Positions 11,935 through 24,694 are shown, counted from the first letter of the stretch. The stretch: 64,000 bases of DNA from Plectrocnemia conspersa (GCA_009617715.1 VTFK01000214.1:434001-498000); one strand, 5' to 3'. Notes: generated from the sequence alone by a model not told the origin. Made by a program: numbers and translations.

Positions 11935-12600
11935 ATATTTTAGACATAATCGCTTCCTATCATATAAGAAATTCGGTTATTGAGACGCTTATAATTTATG
12001 AAAATTTTAGCATACGCCATAAGCTACATTTAAAATACTCCCAATTTATAAATTGTAAGTCTTGGTTTTGCATCCGTATAATTTCACTGACCAGACATAC
12101 CTCTTTACGAGTTTTATTTTATTCTAAATATGTAAGTAATTGTTTGTGAGACCAGCTAAAAATTATAAAAACTATCTTTTGAAAATTTTGATGCGTACTT
12201 CTCATTGGGGTCAATTTCGTTATTTACTCAACTACCTAGGTATTTTAGATAATTTACTCTCACAATTTATCTTTGTCTGATGATAAACTTAGCGGGCATA
12301 CGGGTGTTTGCTTATAAATATAAATTTTGTTTTATCGATACTTATTTGTAGGCCTTTACTTAAACGTTTTTTATTTGCCTTTATCCAAGGATCTTAAAAG
12401 GTCATTAAGGATTTTGATACATATTTCCGTGTCATCAGCATAACTCATGTTAATTGATTGTCTACCGTCGATTTTTATTTATTTTTTGTGTCTGGAGTGT
12501 TTTTTGAATATCTAGTTAGATAGAATTTAGACATTCTATAATATGATAACGCTTTCTTATAATCTATAAAAAAAATATAAACAGATTGTGTACGAACTTG
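11935..12600 (-). pseudogene. RTE-like LINE reverse transcriptase relic
   Basis: Reading the minus strand, the conserved RT landmarks occur in the right order across several frames: FIDYKKAL (motif A; 12549-12569), MSYADDTEI (catalytic motif C; about 12429-12448), then an 'NDLLRSLDKG' helix, YLGS...NEIDPNE (12210-12246), YVWSVKLYGC (12063-12100) and a SLWRMLKFS segment (about 11990-12035). This set is typical of RTE-type endonuclease/reverse transcriptases that copy themselves by target-primed reverse transcription. Motif B is missing, because A and C are only ~30 codons apart, so there is an internal deletion. Many stops and frameshifts make it dead. No endonuclease domain is recognisable upstream. 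Confidence 0.85.
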
Positions 12601-15537
12601 GAGTGCTATTGAAGTTTTGATAAATTTAACTCTGAAGCTGATGTTAAAATGTGAATGTCAGTAGAAGTGTCAGATTAAGTCTCTGAGGAAGCTGGTTTTC
12701 CATTACTCATATGATCTATGTTTTCTGCTTGTTTTTTGTAAAACGATCTATTACAAAAGGTTGGTTAGCAGTTGCATCGGATACGTTTAAGGATTTTACG
12801 ATGGATATTCTTAATCTTTCTGATTTAGGCGGGTACTTAATCCGCAATCCACTCTTTAGTCCTAGACGCTTTAAATCCTGTCTTTGTTTATCACATGTCG
12901 AAATCGGCTTTGTCACCGGTGCTTAAAATTTATTAGCATAATATTAAGATATTTATGCCTGGGAATTTGGCTAATAGGTTTTCAACCTTTTTTAAGCCTA
13001 CTGATCCTACTATCTATTGTTTATTAGAAGGGCGGTTCAATTATCAAACCTGACAATTAAAATACCAATCGTACGTACAGCGTGCGTTTCACAATTAGAC
13101 GAGTTTCTTAATTATGGTTATAAATGAGAGAAGATTGCTTTAATACTAAAATCAGAAATTAATGAGGCAAACCGCAATTCATTTGTGAAATATCAACAGC
13201 TATACACAAATGTCAGAGAAAGTTTTCTAAAAAAAATAATAAAAAGCAGGCTTTTATTTTATTTTTAGGTGTCAAACACTAAAAATATTTAGAAATATTT
13301 TACATAGGTAAAAACATTTATTAGTACTTTAAAAATGCAATACAAAAACTTTTATAAACATTTGTAAAAAATACATTATTTTAAAACTATATATTTATTA
13401 TATAAAGAGCGTAAAATTTAATAAAGGGAGTAATTACCAATAGAACGTTTTATTAAAATGTATTCACTATGTAGTAATAAACTTGTATTACATAAACTGA
13501 TATTATTTAAAAATGTATTTTAGATATTATTACAGTTTTACGGGAACTTATTAAGTTTATTTTTTTGAGATAAGTATTTAAAAGTCAATAGTTATTTTAC
13601 TGTAATACTTTTTTAGCTGTATTTATATTATTTTATTACCATATATATCAGCTTATAAATATAGAGATCAATGGTCCATTTTTGTTATATTCTCTCATGT
13701 TGTTTATTCGATGGGATCACATGGACAAAGAGTAATATAAATTATTGTTGTTTAACTCAACAAAATATATTGATCGATATAATATAAGTTGTTTCAAATT
13801 CGGTTTACTAACTTGTTGTATTATTACATTTATTTCCGTAACTATATTTTATTATAACGAAACATATATCAACTTGTACAACAATACCTGCATACAGGGC
13901 GGTTGTTATTAAATCTTTTTTTGAAAAGTCTCTAAAAACTTCCCATTCCCGTTATAAAAACAATTCTTCCAGTGTGTTTTATCTCACATGTGAGGTACTT
14001 GTATAAAACGTACCAAAAGACGACTCTTTTGAGTTGAACATAAAAATACTGCGACAAACCCGTATATTTTGTGAAAGGTCCCCGTACGCGAGTTAAGTGG
14101 AGAATTTAAAACGTTGTACGGGATCCAGATTTTTTTGCTGGGTGTCCCAAAAATATTTTTCCTCTGACAAGCGCGTAAATTAAATATTTAAACTTGCGAA
14201 ATAGCTAAACTCGCTAAAACAAATTGCGGTCTCATGCCGCCGCAGCACTTATGTAAGAAAGCAAGACAAATGTGATGTGAAGACGAAAATCGACTCAAAA
14301 ACTAGTTAAATAGATGTATAATTGTATTATTTTATGTATGCTCCGCATGGACGTATACTTATGATTGCCTTTTGCTAATTATCGAAAATAATCAAAGTTT
14401 ACGAAAATGCAATCAAAACGACATTAGTTATTCAAACTAATCGATGGAAGTTTTGATTAGTTACGAAACTGTATAGTTATGGATATAAGGTAGGGAGAGC
14501 GCATTAGGGAAGTACTTTCATCTATAAAAATAATTAGTTTTTTCAACAATAATAATGTGTACTAAATGTAAACGTAAATGAACTATAAATAAACTGTATT
14601 AAAATAGACAAAATTATTTGCATCGACTTTGAATCGAAAATTATTGATCCGTGAGCATTTTGATATTAAACCAACGATTTGAAAATATTTTCTTTCAGAC
14701 TATTTACTTATTGGTATTTTTACTGTTTGCACACGTGTTTCGTTTAAGCATAACATATATAGTTTACTGTTGCTATGAAAGTAAACTAGTAATAACAGAG
14801 AATCGTGAAAGTCTTAACTGCACATAGAAATTAAGGAATAATAAATAGATATACTATATACGTAAAAAGCTCTATTTTTAAAATCAAGCTTTATTGTGAT
14901 TGTACCTTGTTGTCCTGACATGGTGATGACTTCTAAACAAAAATCTCTCTCATCAGCCTAATAATGCGGTATGGCACCAATTATGCTACTCATTGACATA
15001 ATACTTAATTGTATTTATGATGAAGTAGGTAACATTTTTGGTGGTTTTACTAAAAACCATAATCCTGTACTTTGATATCATCAAGTTTGATGATTTGTTT
15101 GTTTGTCACATCGTGTATGAAAACTTTGTTGAATTATTATTTATTGCGATTAAGTTGTATTATTAAAAATCTAAACTATAAAGGTCATTACAATTGCGGT
15201 TAAATATGTTATTATTACTAAAGCTTACTTGCTGTAGCAAAATTAACAATGTAATTGTCAACATGAAAAATATTTTATAATGTATTATGTATTTAATTAA
15301 ATTAAAAAACTTTTAATTTAAAACGTTGGTAATAATTTTATATAAAAAAGTCAAAACAAACATTGTCCTCCTGACATTACATATTAAATATTAAAAGTAG
15401 CTAAGTTTATCTTTAAATTATTGAAACTTAAAAAATATGTTTAAAACGTTCCATATACTTATTATGTATTTAATTAAATAAAATCCATAAAACAGAAAAT
15501 ATTGCATCTAATTTTCAACTTTAAACGTTTAATTTTG
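12601..15537. other. AT-rich stretch, no gene seen
   Basis: The patch at 12711-12926 has open frames on both strands with no recognised motif. A slightly GC-richer patch lies at 13960-14270, including CTGGGTGTCCCAAAA near 14140, which resembles a Tc1/mariner end but has no partner. The rest is low-complexity. Confidence 0.45.
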
Positions 15538-15837
15538 CTGGCGTGTCGAGTTGTATTATTGTCCACTGTGATTTCGGTAGAGATGCTCTCTGTCTCTGAT
15601 CCGTTGATGTCTTTAGTGACTCTGTTGCTGTGACTTCGTGACATCTCTCTGTGGCCAATTATCACATATTCTTGGACGAACTATCAAAATGTGTTCACGC
15701 CTAAAATTAAGCGATTCAGATGACAACCTAGGTGGTTGGTAATCAAAGAGTTCAATGTGCGCAGGATAGAATGTATTGCTTAGAGCGCATCCTTTCTATT
15801 TTTCGGCGGTACTTATGGGTAATTAACGTTTTGGTAC
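15538..15837 (+). repeat. Dispersed repeat family 2, copy 1 (possible coding ancestry)
   Basis: This stretch aligns with the reverse complement of 24695-25020. Strong blocks are TTGTATTATTGTCsACTGTGAT near the start, GTGTTCACGCCTAAAA in the middle, AATCAAAGAGTTCAATGTGC with AGAATGTATTG, and GTTTTGG at the end. Translated in one frame, both copies give KE-F/L-N ... RR-I/V-ECI with conservative changes, which suggests an ancestral protein-coding element. This copy has in-frame stops. I do not recognise the family. It is probably a decayed transposon or an old retroposed gene fragment. Confidence 0.6.
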
Positions 15838-17615
15838 GTATATATGATTCGTAAAATATTTATTTGTAAACATACAAGTGTGTGGCTCTAACTTTGAGAT
15901 AGGTTGATCTATCTTCTCGTTTGCTCGAAATGATCGATAAAATGACCTTTAAATTATTTCAAAGTGTAAAAGTGGCTAAAGTCCTGTAATTATACAAACA
16001 GAAAATTAGCCCGAAAATAGGCTCTGGTGCATACATTCAGTGATGCGCATTTTTTAACGTGTCCCGCGATGTTCTATGGAGTTCATTCTTTACCACAAAT
16101 TTGTCTTGCGACATGTCTTGCCGTGTTGCGTGTCCCAATCCTTTAAAGTAAGACCGTACAATCTTGTAACCTTAAATTATTATATTAATCAGGTTAATGT
16201 TGTTTTAAAATATCGTTCTACAGCCACCCATAACACGCTTTTGACATTAGCCTCTGTAAAATGCAAATTAAAATGTTTCATCAGCAAGCCCCCCCCTTTA
16301 ATATGGATTATTTGTTTTCTCGCAGGCGCTACTCGTTAACTTTTGAATTAGGTGATTAAGTTCAAGGCAAAGTCACACTTTGCCCGCGCAAAGTTTGAAT
16401 CCCCAGATATGTTAAGGTGCTCGCATACCTCATTTAGAAAGATAAGTGTAATGCGATTATTGCGACGCAACCACTCCACACCGTACGCCCAATTGTGTTT
16501 TAATGGTAATTTAACTTTAACGTCGTGCATATCTCTGATACTGTGGTTAAAGTACACGCACAAACGGTAATCTTGACATTGTTTTATTCCACCTCTTGAA
16601 TAGGCATTGAATTATTGCCAAGGATGTACTAAATGTGTCGTGTTTGTTTTAAAAACGAGACATGTTTACACAAAATACGAATTTAACGAGAAAGGAAGAA
16701 AACATTTATCTTCTGTGTATATATAATCAAAAAATATAATACGATTTCAAATTATTTTTTATACGGAAAAACGTTGCTTATTTATTAAATAAATTCACAA
16801 GTATATAATTAAAAATTTGGCTTTTTCTATTTTTAATAATATAAATAAATATACTAAAGATGTTTATAAAAGTATCGAGCTTGTTAAATTAAATTGATGT
16901 TATAAATTTTTGTTTACATAAATCGGACTTTTGAGTTGATATGACAATATACTTTATCAACAAGAAGCCTAAATTTATTTTCAACGTCAACTTGTTTAGC
17001 GGTCTAAAAAAAATACAAATTATTTTACCAATATTTTGTATTATATAAATATAAAAAACATATAAATCTTAATTTTTTTAGTAAATTATTAAGTATTATG
17101 TGAATATACATTAAAAAAAGTACTAGTAATAATACTTATTTTAGTATACTTCAGCTTCGTTTGTTGCCGGATTTGTTTTATCGATTAAAGTGTACACATG
17201 AATGCATCCAGTATTGCTACATTGAGTAGGTCTTTTGTGTTAACAATTAGCATCTACAAAAGCCTCTAAAACAGAAAGTTACATATGTAGACGTATAAGC
17301 TTAATTAAATTAATTTTCCTTATTCTAAAAATATAAATTAAAAAATAAAAATAATAAGCAAAAACTTATGGCTAATGTGATAATATTTGAAAAATCATAA
17401 AAAGGTAGAACATTCGTCTTTTTTTTCATGTATTTTATTTAAATAATAAAAATTATTTGAATGCAATAATTTCAAAAATAGTTTCAAATAATAATTTTTT
17501 TTGGTTATTCTTAACACTGATTAATTTATAACAAAATAAATACTAGGTATTATATAAGCTACAAATATTCATAGCAAAATTAATTAAAAGCGATTGCCAT
17601 CAGAATTATATTACA
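15838..17615. other. No clear gene; balanced patch at 16020-16570
   Basis: The patch 16020-16570 is more balanced than its flanks and is open on both strands over 16348-16570 without recognised motifs. It contains a perfect palindrome GGCAAAGTcacACTTTGCC (16366-16384). The remainder is AT-rich. The patch could be regulatory DNA or an old element. Confidence 0.4.
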
Positions 17616-18110
17616 GATTGTGAGGAGTCGTTGATTTTCGATCCTGGAAAACTCTGGAAATTCATAAACTTAAAATGGGACGGTCATTCATCGCTGTCGT
17701 CGATGAGCTGGAACAACATAAATTTTAAAGGTTATATAGTTGTCGATAGGTTTGATAAATAATTTTAAGCCATTTACCATGACACTGAGTCGCATTCAGA
17801 TTTTACTTCTAATTACAATGAGACACAGCGTTCATGGTCATCTTTGTTGGCAATCAAAAACTTCAATTGGGTTGATCCGGATAAACAGATTTAGCACTAA
17901 AGTCCATTTTAGTCTGGTCTATTGAACCCTTTTCGGTGTACATTTAATTTAATTCTGAGACCCTCCTGTTTTCCAGAGTTGTGAAAATGCTCTAAGGTCA
18001 CCCCACATTATAAAAATGTCGAAAATTGATAATTACATGTCGGTAGCGTTGATTTTAGCACCTAAAAAATTATTACTTCAATAAATTTTTAATCATTTCA
18101 GGTGTAAACT
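17616..18110 (+). pseudogene. Jockey-like LINE reverse transcriptase relic
   Basis: On the plus strand, broken frames give the N-terminal part of a Jockey/CR1-type RT. The pre-RT segment is FDPGKLWKFINLK (usual form DPkkFWkfvn.kr) with HSSLSSMSWNN at about 17616-17715. After a stretch with stops comes CFPELxKCSKVTP (usual FP..WK.s.V.PI) at about 17965-18005, then DNYMSVALI (usual NYRPISL). The order and spacing match the family. Stops and shifts between the blocks show it is dead, and the catalytic half is absent. Confidence 0.75.
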
Positions 18111-20111
18111 TTAAAAACAGCAACATGGTTTCTACCAATATCGATCTATTATCACTTTTTTTTATAACATATAAATATGTTTCGAAATCATAAAATTAAC
18201 AAAGTCAATCACAAATTATTTGTGAAAAAATTATCTAAATTCGAGTTTTCTGAAGGTCTCATGAAGCTATCATAGCTCATAGCTCAGAAGTTCCAACATT
18301 TTAGCTCTTTTAGGCTGCATAGCCTGACAAAAAATTGTCAAGAGTCGCATTTAAAATTTAATACTTATTTTTGACTACAGTTTGAGCAATACTACTTATG
18401 GGTCGATTACACTTTTTTTTAATTTTTAGGTCACATTATATTTTTTTGAGGTTTGAATAACTTATTGCACGCGTGCATTTGCTATTTAAACAATGATTTA
18501 TTAATTTTATATATTGCTTATTTGAATTGCCCTTAAAGAAAACATGCTTTTAAAGCATATGGATGAAAAATATAGATAATAATAATTTACTTTTTATACC
18601 ATTAATAAACTCATTATAAATATACATATAATATATTCAATGTTGAGATTTTTAATTTGCACTAGCAGACAGATCAGTGGATTGTTAATCTTTATATTAA
18701 CTAAAGATTACTGATAATCGTTTGGGAAAAACATTAGTTTTCGTTACTTGGAAACTGTAACTATTGATATTACAACAAGACATTAAAAATAAATTTCTTT
18801 ATTATGCGTTAACCTGGAGCAAATATTAGTAACATCTTATTTATTGAAATGAAGGAAAACCTGTGCGACAAATATTTTCAATCTGTAACGAAGTAAAAAT
18901 AGGGATAAATTAGTGAATAAACAGTACTTTGTAAAAGTTCTTCGAATATGGTCATTAAAAGCTTGTACCTTGTTGAAAAATGCAAATACTCCTTAATGGT
19001 GAGTATGTTTAAAAATAAAGTAAACATTTAAAATAAATTAAACTATTACAGATTAATTCCATGAACCTCTCCTGTAAAAGTACATGTCGATCAATATATT
19101 GCTGAAAAAAATATATTTATCAAATATAATTGGAAATGGATGCTATTCAATTTAAGTAAATGACTTGCATGAAAATTATATCAATATTGATAATCTAAAA
19201 GAGTGACTGATGAAAATAGAAAGTGACTAGACATTTTATTATAGGTTTAACCATAGTCTTATAAAACAAAAAGTGTTTTCAACTACCAATATACATAGCT
19301 AATAAATATAACAAAAACTAAATATAAAAAGATTACAAGTCTATAGGAAAATTAAGTACAGTTTATATATTATATAATTAATAATTGATGAGTTCTAAAG
19401 GCACATACAAAATCAAGATTATTATTTGTTATCAGCAATATTTTTGATTAAAAAGTAATTTTATTAGACACGTACTGAATAACTTTATTTATACTAACTT
19501 AACTTAGTGATCTATATGTAAGTAGTGAATATACATTACACATTTTTGAATTGCTTGAAAATAATATTTCAAGAGCATTTAACCATTTTAAATAAAGATT
19601 TTGAGACAATTACTAATTTTTCAAGCAATTTTTAGTACAAATGCATATTTTCTTATAAATACTTTAAAAACTTAAAGATTTTTTCAAGCAAAGTTTTTTA
19701 TTTAAACTCTATACTTATTATTCTTTATATAATAAAAAATAATATTAGTAAATTACGATAAAAAATATTGATTTTACAAAATACCATGGTGCCTAAGTAA
19801 GCCTTAATATACCACATAATGTATTGTTGATTATTATATCAAAGTAAAGCAAACAATTTATATTTTGGTAAACAATAACAATAGCAATTTAAAATGTAAA
19901 ATTAAAACATTTAAATGTGTGTTATACAAATGCTTTTCATGGAATAAAATCACTATAAAAACAATTATGGTAAATAAATAAATATATGATTTCACTTTTG
20001 CTATTAAATGTCAAAAGAAAATCATTCGTCAAGATTTTTTATATATTTTATATATTTTTGAAATAAATTGGTTAAATTCGATAGTTCAAAATCAGGTAGA
20101 TTTCAATAAAA
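18111..20111. other. AT-rich stretch, no gene seen
   Basis: Very AT-rich, with no credible frames, RNA genes or transposon ends. A short run of AGCTCATAGCTC units lies near 18270-18285. Confidence 0.5.
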
Positions 20112-20196
20112 CCGTCTCAATTGAATTTCACCAATTTCTGGTGAATTTTCAAAGGCACGTGTGATCTGGCGTTGTCATGGTGAAAGACTACGCCCT
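20112..20196 (-). pseudogene. Mariner transposase fragment
   Basis: The minus strand encodes VVFHHDNARSHVPLKIHQK, which matches the mariner block v.FhHDNARPHts.kt.qkl that carries the second catalytic aspartate. It covers under 30 codons and runs into a stop. The flanks do not align, so this is a small remnant, and neither terminal repeat is visible. Confidence 0.8.
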
Positions 20197-20984
20197 ATCC
20201 CTATACCTACGCTAGTAAGCTTTTTATTATTTTCATTATATAATACTTTATCATATAATAGATTTAATTGTGAGATGTGTTTATTTGAAATTTGTGTTTC
20301 ATTGTGTAGGTGATATTAAATATCGTCGCAAATATGGTTGTATTTTGCTTTTAATCCAGATTTGGTTATTCATATGGAGATAATTTAATCGAGGATGGAT
20401 TCATTATAACTAAAATCAATGTGTTTCATACATTGAATATTAAATTCTATATAAATACAAAGTTATTTGATATGTATCAAAGGTTCTTATACACATCTTT
20501 AATTTTAAAATAATTTTTTATTCACTTAAATAATTTTTAAATCATATAACTAGGCTGTATTTAATATTAAAGTACATACCTTAACATATACATTAAATTA
20601 ATAAAATAATTTAATATGTTTTTGTAAAAAAATAAAGCTAAGTTTTAGAAGTAGCTTAAAAAAGTATATTATTTACTATAACAAATTACATAATACTCGA
20701 AATATACATGGCACAACATTATCTCATATTTTCTTGAAGTTTTATATTTCGAGCTTTTTAATAATCGTGCTTAATTGTTTGGTATAATTAAAATTTAGTG
20801 TACACTAATTGTCCAAATCCAGTAGCAACATGATTGTAGTACCTCTTAAGCTTAAGTTAATAATATAGTACAGATATATTTTTTATAATAATTTTTTTTT
20901 ACAATTCAGCCATTAAAAATTAAATTGTCTACACTTAAAAAATCAAAACTAAAAAAATAATCTGTTTTATTTATTTATTTTCAG
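20197..20984. other. AT-rich stretch upstream of the putative first coding exon
   Basis: No frames of note. If the gene starting at 21202 has a spliced leader exon, this is its leader intron. If it does not, the promoter would be here. No TATA/Inr pair stands out in such AT-rich DNA. Confidence 0.4.
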
Positions 20985-21201
20985 GAACGTACTTCATCTC
21001 ATTGACTTTGATTGAAAAAAGAGAAACATAGTTAAAGTGAATTGAGACTTTGTCACCATTCCTTCCAAGTCCAAGAAAAAAAGCTTGAATTTATATAAGC
21101 AAAGCCTCAGTGGCGATTTTTTACTTCCATAACATATCTAAAATATGAAAGGAGCTCTAGACAAGACGTGAAGGATTTTGCAAGGAGTCCAAGGAGCAGT
21201 A
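20985..21201 (+). other. Putative 5' UTR segment of the gene starting at 21202
   Basis: It follows a strong 3' splice site (TTTATTTATTTATTTTCAG, ending 20984) and is richer in GC than the flanks. It contains a single upstream ATG (21145). A transcription start inside this segment, without the splice, is the alternative. Confidence 0.45.
21145..21171 (+). promoter_or_regulatory. Upstream ORF (8 codons) in the putative 5' UTR
   Basis: ATG AAA GGA ... ACG TGA encodes MKGALDKT. It is in the same frame as the main ATG, and its TGA stops that frame 30 bp before it, which helps define 21202 as the start. Such uORFs commonly lower or condition translation. Confidence 0.4.
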
Positions 21202-21259
21202 ATGGGGCACTCGCTGGACCTGAACCTGCTCGTGGCCAGCTTGTTGAGGCTTATCATAG
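21202..21259 (+). CDS. Putative first coding exon with signal-peptide-like start (partial gene)
   Basis: The frame encodes MGHSLDLNLLVASLLRLII plus the first base of a glycine codon, then a consensus donor (ATAG|GTAAGT). The stretch LNLLVASLLRLII is hydrophobic and ends near a small residue, as in the signal peptide of a secreted or membrane protein. Short phase-1 signal-peptide exons before very long introns are common in insect cell-surface genes, but nothing here names the protein. The start has a purine at -3 and G at +4, and an in-frame TGA lies 30 bp upstream. Codon third positions are GC-rich, unlike the surroundings. No phase-compatible second exon is seen up to 64000, so the rest of the gene would lie beyond the window. 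A chance donor next to a short frame cannot be excluded. Confidence 0.5.
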
Positions 21260-21762
21260 GTAAGTCCCTTTTTTGATACCAAGACTTTACCTGAATTTTC
21301 GTATGTTGTGCGTAAATATAGCGACCGGTCTTAGTGGGGATGAATCTTAATCTGGGGATGGTTAATATTTTCCAGGTTCTACTTTTTGTTACAATGTGTA
21401 CATATATGTATTTTATACATACAGTAAAATGCTACGAATAATTTAATTGGTATACCCTTAGCAAAAATATAGTTTTTAACTTTAAAATACTAATCACTGT
21501 TAACAAATCCCAACATTATAAAATTGGGTGGCAATTTTTAAAAGTAATTTGTAGCATACCAGTAATATGACTGTCAACGTTTTAAAGACATGTCTTACAT
21601 TTTACATGCTGTTGAGATATATAAAACATAAAAAGTAATTAATCTGTTTTGTTGAAACACAAGACTTACTTCTCAAAATGCCGCTTAAATTATTTTCCAA
21701 CTTATTTCTAAAGTGACGTACAATTATTGATAAATCAATAAACTTGACGAATGAAAGACGGA

Positions 21763-21835
21763 ATGACGTAGTATGTTATGTGCTGGACTAATAATTCAGA
21801 GTCATAAAATCAAATCCCGCATCAGATACAAATTT
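21763..21835 (+). repeat. tRNA-derived SINE copy
   Basis: GACGTAGTATGTTATGTGCTGG resembles a box-A region, GGACTAATAATTCAGAG an anticodon-arm-like region, and AAATCAAATCCCGCATCAG a box-B/T-arm. An AT-rich tail follows. The middle block is shared with the SINE-like sequence at 2341-2360. The T-arm retains (G)TTCAAATCCCGC-like spacing but lacks an intact tRNA fold. Confidence 0.65.
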
Positions 21836-23535
21836 TTATTTATAAATTATACTGGGCCTATCTTCATAGTAAAATATATTTATAATATGCTCTAAAAATA
21901 CTTTATAATTGATAAATTATATGTAACCGATTCATATATTTTGCTTTCGCACTAGTATCTCATTACTTAATTGTAGGTGTTGATTGTGTCTGCATTTTAT
22001 CATTTTGCATCGTGTATAAATGTTCAGAATATAAGAGTTCATAATGTTTTGTAGGTTGTAATCAGGCTATTGAAATATGCGCGAGATTTATATATCATTA
22101 GAAGCAAGAAACTCATTTAAAGTTCATAGTGACTTTGTTAAAAAATAAATGAAATGTCGATATATATTAATAATATAAATCAGTTCCCAAATAAATTGCT
22201 TTGTAAATATTTTGTAGACATATCCTACTCCAAAATATTTCTCGTCCATAACAAGGTTAATAAATCAGTATGTGTTGATTAAATAATTCAATTATCATCA
22301 ATATACATTTATAGTGTGAATATTCGAAAATTGTCGAACCTAGTATTGTTGGGAAATATCCATAGTTTGCGTCGCACTGAAAAAGTTTCCATATTTATAT
22401 AGTTCGATGTAAATGTGTCGCAATGTTTGTGTTTATTCAGAGCTTTATCAATTACGAATTGCTATTTATTTTTATGTGTTTGCTCATATTGTTTAACTTA
22501 TAAGCTTTGATAAGTATTGCAAACAATAAACATTTTTTATTATTTATTTTTAGTGAACTATTTAAATGAAAATTATATTTAGTAATAAGCAAATATTATA
22601 GGTAATGCAAGTAAACATAAATGTAAACATTAGTGTATTTAAATTGCACAAAAGACTTTTAATTGCAATTACTTTTTCAAGAATATGAAACCTTAATAAA
22701 CACACATGTAATTTATGAAGTACATTAATTATATGACCTTTTTAAGGTCCCTTGCGTGTCGGAACAAACAACAAACAGAATTAAATGTGAAACTTGATAT
22801 AGACGTAAATAATATATGACATGTATCATATTTTTTGCTTTAAGTAACAATACGTAGAAGTAATATTTTAAATTAAAATTTATAGAATGAGCTTTTAATT
22901 TATTTATTGAAATAAAAGCAATATTTTTCATTTCATTTTATCAAAACGATTGTTTAAGTATATGTAGAAATATTTTGTTGTATTTTTTAAAAACTGTTTT
23001 TTAATAATAAATATTTTTCTTGTAATGTTTGAAATTTTGCGGTTAGCTTAAATTCTAACCACATAATAACAATTAATTAATGAAATGCTACAAATTATTA
23101 AGATATGTATGTTTTCTTTATGCATGTAATAAAAATTTGTATTATTTACTCATTTATTTAAATTAAATTAGACTATCATGAATCAACAGGTTACCCCAAT
23201 GCGTTACTATGATCAAAAAGCAATACATAGTATTATTATAATACGCAAAATATAAAACTTTAATTTCTAATAAATATACTATCGTTGAAGATATTTCTTT
23301 TTTGTAATTTGTAAATAATCTTTTATTTATAATTTGTGTACATATAACAGTATTAAATAAGCAATTTTATTATTGTATTTGTATTAGTGTCTTAAAAAAA
23401 ATTATTAGTCCAATTTCACAGATAATAATTATCGATATTTAAAGATATAAAATTGTTTTAAAACAAATACAGGTATACATGTTTTTATTTTAGTGCTGAG
23501 TTTTATCATATTCTAGTAAATAATTCTGCACAGGA
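21836..23535. other. AT-rich intron-like stretch, nothing recognised
   Basis: No frames with protein-like composition, no transposon ends and no hairpins of note. Confidence 0.5.
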
Positions 23536-23539
23536 TTGC

Positions 23540-23751
23540 CGACATTTAAAGGGCAGAATTCCTGCGGATGTTTATTTTTATTTCCGTCCCTGATATATAA
23601 TTATACACATCTAAGCCTATTTACATACTTATCGGAGTATATCGTTCGGAAAAAAGTCCCACTCAACCGCAAATCGAGTGTAATGTGCCCCTTAATCGAT
23701 TCGCTTGTATACCTAAGGGCAGTACACACATGCCCTTAAGCCGCGTCGATA
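23540..23751. promoter_or_regulatory. Balanced-composition island left of paralogous element A
   Basis: GC content rises sharply after 23540 and continues into the duplicated element at 23752. A 67-codon frame (23536-23739) has no recognised motif. Part of the region is a candidate cis-regulatory module together with the adjacent element. Confidence 0.3.
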
Positions 23752-23874
23752 GGGACACGGTGAGGACGATAAGGGCCCCGGTTTGATATTTATGAAGTGG
23801 CATCGGGTTCCTTCGGATTTCCCTTTGTTGTTTCGTTCGGTAATCACCGATCGATACGTGCCTCTAATTTGGTC
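23752..23874 (+). repeat. Paralogous ~125-bp element, copy A
   Basis: Direct repeat of 26598-26725. GGACGATAAGGGCCC, GATATTTATGAAGTGGCATC and CTTTGTTGTTTCGTTCGG are shared. The first 45 bp from GGACGAT differ at two positions, and 23 bp around TTGTTTCGTTCGGTAATC are identical. The overall match is near 85% by eye and most changes are transitions. One frame on each strand is open in both copies, but the changes are not biased to third positions, so coding is not supported. It carries TTTATG (caudal/Abd-B-like) and GGTAATC (homeodomain-like) words. A duplicated enhancer or an unrecognised element are the two readings. Confidence 0.8.
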
Positions 23875-24694
23875 AGGCTTTGTAGTGTAGACCTTTACGT
23901 ACCCTTAATTTTTTTTTTTTCTTACTTACTTACTTTAAAAGATTCTGATCCTCGCCTCTTACCGGTTTAATTCCGCAAAGGAAGAGCATGACGTGAATAA
24001 ATTCTCTAGTGCAGCGTTTTATAATTTGTACAACCTAATAGTAATAAAATATTGCAAAGTATAATATTGAACTCTCACTAACATAAACAATCGCTTTGTT
24101 CTGCTTTACTGTACTGATAATGATTGTTAGAATAAAAAGTCTCTTATTTGTATATAATTATTAGTATATTTAAGAATATTTTTAGACCTTTTAAAACCCA
24201 AGGAATTAAATGTATCGGTGTTTATTCTATTATTTATTTTATCTGTGTCGCTGAAAAAGATTAAATGATTTTTCTCGAATCAATAACTTAAAATAGTGAA
24301 CTATTTTGGGTTTATTATTATTTTTTGTATTAATTTCTGATAAATTATATATCAATGTGGTAGAAATACTATGCAATGATTATTAAAACATTTTTTTTGT
24401 TATTAATCAAAAATAAATTTATAGATTTTGAGGTGTTTTTGATCACATAAAAGCATACATTTTATTTAATATTTTTTTTTTTAATTTTTAAAAATATTTA
24501 TTTAATGTGCTAATGAAGTTTTTAATCATCAGGATTTAAAATTTAAATGCATTTTAAACAAACGAAGAGAGAAATTAAATCGTCTTATAAGTATGATCAT
24601 ACAGATATATTCATAACAATAGAAGAGAGTTCTCGTCACCAAATAATTTCGTTAATTATAGTAAATATTGTACGAATTCTATAATAGCAGATTT
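23875..24694. other. AT-rich stretch, nothing recognised
   Basis: Contains a T run and CTTACTTACTTACTT at 23910-23935, otherwise AT-rich background. Confidence 0.5.

Noticed and set aside
16348..16570. 71-72-aa frames on both strands
   Set aside because: Overlapping frames on opposite strands with no recognised motif; no splice or start context favours either.
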